Assembly (NCBI RefSeq): GCF_000763905.1
Contig: NZ_JRKN01000013.1
Coordinates: 1-64,000 of the forward strand
Origin: Paracoccus halophilus
GTDB lineage: Bacteria; Pseudomonadota; Alphaproteobacteria; Rhodobacterales; Rhodobacteraceae
DNA: 64,000 nt
Direction of reading: 5' to 3'
In this document: one piece after another, positions 61,665 to 64,000 of the stretch
Position numbering within the stretch: position 1 is the first letter of the stretch
Layout of the letters: each line of letters begins with the position of its first letter
The notes under the pieces: model-generated
Told to the model about the DNA's origin: nothing
The model's database searches: none
What the model saw: only the letters and a program-made list of their open reading frames with translations
Position numbers and translations under genes: made by a program

Positions 61665-62141
61665 ATGACCGCTGATCCCATGCGCATCTGCCCGATCCCG
61701 CGTCGCGCGATGCTGGCCGGGGTGCTGGTGCTCGGCGCGGCTTTCCCCGTGGCAGCCGACGCGACGGATCCCGCGCGACCGGCGCCCGCCCTTCAGTTCG
61801 TGATGTTCGAGCGGGACGGATGCATCTATTGCCGCCGCTGGAACGAGGAAATCGCCCCGGCCTATCCCAAGACCGCCGAAGGCGCGGCCGCGCCGCTGCG
61901 CCGCCATGACATCACCGACCCGCTGCCCGCCGACATCACGCTGACCGGGCGGGCGCCGGTCTTTACCCCGACCTTCGTGCTTTTGCGCGACGGCACCGAA
62001 ACCGGGCGGATCGAAGGCTATCCGGGCGATGAGTTCTTCTGGGTGCTGCTGGCCGATCTGCTGGCCCGCGCCGGCTGGACCGCTTCGCCCACCACCCCGG
62101 GCCACCCAACTGCTGACCGACCACCGGAGGAGATCCCATGA
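61665..62141 (+). CDS. soxS: Thiol-disulfide protein SoxS
   Basis: A 158-residue exported thioredoxin-like protein. A hydrophobic signal (about 15-31) precedes the redox motif C53-x-x-C56 in ERDGCIYCRRWN; the cis-proline side reads FTPTFVLLRDG. SoxS keeps SoxYZ active by reducing it in Paracoccus. An alternative ATG is at 61680. It is divergent from soxV and overlaps the DUF302 gene as ATGA. Confidence 0.85.
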   Translation: MTADPMRICPIPRRAMLAGVLVLGAAFPVAADATDPARPAPALQFVMFERDGCIYCRRWNEEIAPAYPKTAEGAAAPLRRHDITDPLPADITLTGRAPVFTPTFVLLRDGTETGRIEGYPGDEFFWVLLADLLARAGWTASPTTPGHPTADRPPEEIP

Positions 62142-62596
62142 CCAGACTGCATCTTGCCGCCACGCTTGCCCTGATCCTTGCCCCGGGCGGCGCGGCCATC
62201 GCCCAGACGCCGGGCGGGGCTGCCCAGACCAGAACCGTCGAGGGCACATTCGAGGATGTCGCCTTCGCGGTCGAGCAGGCCATCCTCAACGAGGGGCTGG
62301 TCATCGACCTGACCAGCCATGTCGGCGAGATGCTCAGCCGGACGCGCGAGGATGTGGGCAGCGAGGTCGATCTGTTCACCGAAGCCGACATTTTCAGCTT
62401 CTGCTCGGCCTCGGTGTCGCGTCAGGTGATGGAGGCCGACATCACCAATATCCAGCACTGCCCCTATACGCTCTTCGTCTATGAAACCGCCGGCCAGCCG
62501 GGCAGCGTCACCGTCGGCCACCGGATCTATCCGGGCGAGTCGATGGCCCCGGTGAACGAGATGCTGACCCGCATCGTCGATCAGGCGACGAACTGA
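62138..62596 (+). CDS. DUF302 exported protein
   Basis: A 152-residue protein with a signal peptide (about 1-22, ending AIA). The segments FEDVAFAVEQAILNEGLVID and FCSASVSRQVMEADITNIQHCPYTLFVY match the DUF302 pattern, with cysteines in the FSFCSAS and QHCPY positions. DUF302 proteins are common beside sulfur-oxidation and thiol genes; their role is unknown. Translated with soxS, and convergent with soxT (8-base gap). Confidence 0.8.
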   Translation: MTRLHLAATLALILAPGGAAIAQTPGGAAQTRTVEGTFEDVAFAVEQAILNEGLVIDLTSHVGEMLSRTREDVGSEVDLFTEADIFSFCSASVSRQVMEADITNIQHCPYTLFVYETAGQPGSVTVGHRIYPGESMAPVNEMLTRIVDQATN

Positions 62597-62604
62597 GCGC
62601 CGCC

Positions 62605-63654
62605 TCAGATCAGGTCGCCGCGCACCAGTTGCAGAAGCCCGCCCATGGCGCCCGCCGCAATCGCGGCCAGCGTCACCGGCCCCGACCAGGCGAGGGTCGC
62701 AAAGCCGGTCAGCCCCTGGCCGATCGTGCAGCCCATCGCGATCACCCCGCCGATGCCCATCAGCACCGCGCCGAAAAGCTGCCGCCCCAGTTCGCGGGGG
62801 TCGTCGCAGGCCTCCCAGCGAAAGCTGTGCCGCCAGACGGACACCATCGCCGCGCCGGCGAAGGTCCCAAAGACCACGCCGACCGAAAAGGACGGCAACA
62901 TGCCGGTCGCGGTCATCAGATACAGGATCGTCCGCCCCACCGGCACCGTAAAGGACGGCCCCTCAATGGTGTTGGCGGCCAGCCCGCCTTCGGAGAGCAG
63001 GGCCGTGCCGACAAAGCCCAGCGTCACCGACAGGCCCACGACTGCGGCACAGGCGATCGTGACGGCGGAGCCCGCGACGCGAGGGTGGCGCAGGCCGGCA
63101 ACGATCAGCACCGCGCCGATCGCCAGCGCAAAGCCCAGCGGCGGCAGGCCGGTCCAGCCCGCCAGATCATTGGCGATGCCGCCCGGCCCCGCGGCGGGCT
63201 GCTGCGGGAAAACCAGATCGCGCAGCGGACCCAGCGGACCGGACAGGGTGAAATAGCTCGAAATGCCCAGGGCAGCGACGATGATGACCGAGCGGATGTC
63301 GCCGCTGCCGGCGCGCAGCAGCGCGCCAAAGCCGCAATTGCCGGCCATCGCCATGCCATAGCCGAACAGCAGCCCGCCGCCGATGCTGGCCAGCGGGTTC
63401 CAGGCAATGGCGTGATAGATGCTGTGCCCGATCGCGATCAGCCCGGCGGCATCGGCAAGCGCGGTCGCCAGGATCGCGACCCCAAGCGCGATGCCCCAGA
63501 TATGCAACTGCCGATAATCGCGGCCCAGCATCGCGGTTTCCAGCGCGGCCAGCGTGCAGAAATCCCCCATCCGCGCCGCGCCGCCCAGCAACGCACCGAC
63601 CAGCAGTCCCAGAAGCCCGGCCTTGCCGCCCGACAGATAGACAAGATCGATCAT
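62605..63654 (-). CDS. soxT: YeeE/YedE-family sulfur transporter, SoxT
   Basis: A 349-residue inner-membrane protein of about ten membrane segments. The family's thiosulfate-handling cysteine motifs are GNCGFGALLR (about residue 105) and MGCTIGQGLTG near the C-terminus, and G-DFC-TLAA near residue 33. It likely imports or senses a sulfur compound that serves as the inducer for SoxR, encoded upstream with an ATGA overlap. The two-gene layout matches soxT-soxR of Paracoccus. Confidence 0.85.
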   Translation of the reverse strand: MIDLVYLSGGKAGLLGLLVGALLGGAARMGDFCTLAALETAMLGRDYRQLHIWGIALGVAILATALADAAGLIAIGHSIYHAIAWNPLASIGGGLLFGYGMAMAGNCGFGALLRAGSGDIRSVIIVAALGISSYFTLSGPLGPLRDLVFPQQPAAGPGGIANDLAGWTGLPPLGFALAIGAVLIVAGLRHPRVAGSAVTIACAAVVGLSVTLGFVGTALLSEGGLAANTIEGPSFTVPVGRTILYLMTATGMLPSFSVGVVFGTFAGAAMVSVWRHSFRWEACDDPRELGRQLFGAVLMGIGGVIAMGCTIGQGLTGFATLAWSGPVTLAAIAAGAMGGLLQLVRGDLI

Positions 63655-63962
63655 GCCTTTGGCAGATCGCCCGCGCCGTGCCTTTCATCGCCGGCCGGGG
63701 CAAGGATCGTGTCCAGCGCGCCAAGCAGCCTGAGCACGCGGTGATCCTTGATCGAATAAAAGATCATCTGGCCTTCGCGCCGCGCCGTGACCATGCCCTC
63801 CATGCGCAGACGCGCCAGCTGCTGGCTGACGACCGACTGGCGCGCATCAAGGATGTTCTCCAACTCGCTCACGCTTTTCTCGCCGCCGACAAGGTGGCAC
63901 AGAATCAGCAGCCGCCCCTCGTGGCTGAGCGCCTTGAAGATCGCGACACTGTCCTGAACCAT
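63651..63962 (-). CDS. soxR: ArsR-family repressor SoxR
   Basis: A 103-residue winged-helix repressor. The KALSHEGRLLILCHL start and the RQSVVSQQLARLRMEGMV recognition helix are classical ArsR features. A single cysteine in ILCHL is visible; SoxR of Paracoccus senses persulfide with conserved cysteines. It should repress the sox operons and its own promoter, which lies at the window edge beyond 63963. Coupled to soxT by ATGA. Confidence 0.85.
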   Translation of the reverse strand: MVQDSVAIFKALSHEGRLLILCHLVGGEKSVSELENILDARQSVVSQQLARLRMEGMVTARREGQMIFYSIKDHRVLRLLGALDTILAPAGDERHGAGDLPKA

Positions 63963-64000
63963 GGCCGCGACCTCGTCGGATGAGGCCCCCCGCGCGAGGT

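Overview
The window is high-GC DNA from an alphaproteobacterium. Gene content (Sox thiol-transport genes with an ArsR-type SoxR, a TAXI-type TRAP transporter, panBC, argC) and codon use suggest Rhodobacterales, probably Paracoccus or a close relative. This is an inference from family content, not from a marker gene.

Left part (1-13.3 kb). After about 1.1 kb with no convincing gene comes a Crp/Fnr-family regulator. It is convergent with, and overlaps the 3' end of, a three-gene operon read leftward: a tyrosine-decarboxylase-like PLP enzyme, a protein of unknown family and a class III nucleotide cyclase with CxxC pairs. Divergent from that operon is a TAXI TRAP operon (receptor, fused permease, DUF1850). 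Then follow a CAP-domain lipoprotein, argC, and the panB-panC pair.

Centre (13.4-58.2 kb). This is one large type VI secretion (T6SS) locus with 12 of the 13 usual core components; no TssJ is recognisable. It has five blocks. (1) DUF6931-fha-tssA-tssB-tssC-hcp-tssE-tssF-tssG-tssH reads leftward. (2) A rightward operon holds a small exported protein, ExbB, two ExbD paralogues and a TolA/TonB-like protein; its last stop codon interlocks with that of tssH. (3) A leftward envelope operon holds DUF1036, a peptidoglycan-binding-like protein, and a degenerate M23 domain fused to a lytic transglycosylase. (4) A 2092-residue autotransporter with 351-bp tandem repeats is followed by tssK-tssL-tssM-tagF-pppA-ppkA, so post-translational control by the threonine phosphorylation pathway is expected. 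(5) The effector block holds vgrG, an Eag-type (DcrB-like) chaperone, a PAAR-Rhs effector with an unassigned Cys/His-rich 130-residue tip, a DUF3396 candidate immunity protein and a ketosynthase-like protein without a visible nucleophile.

Right part (58.4-64 kb). This is a sulfur-oxidation accessory locus: two periplasmic metallo-beta-lactamase-fold proteins (SoxG/SoxH-like), SoxW, SoxV, divergent SoxS and a DUF302 protein, then SoxT and SoxR. The catalytic genes soxXYZABCD are absent from the interval between soxW and the hydrolases.

The most unusual content is the proton-motive-force energiser module (ExbB/ExbD/ExbD/TolA-like) together with the envelope operon inside a T6SS locus that lacks TssJ. 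Next come the unassigned Rhs tip and the decarboxylase-unknown-cyclase operon paired with a Crp-like regulator. I used reading frames, motifs and gene context only; no database search was run.
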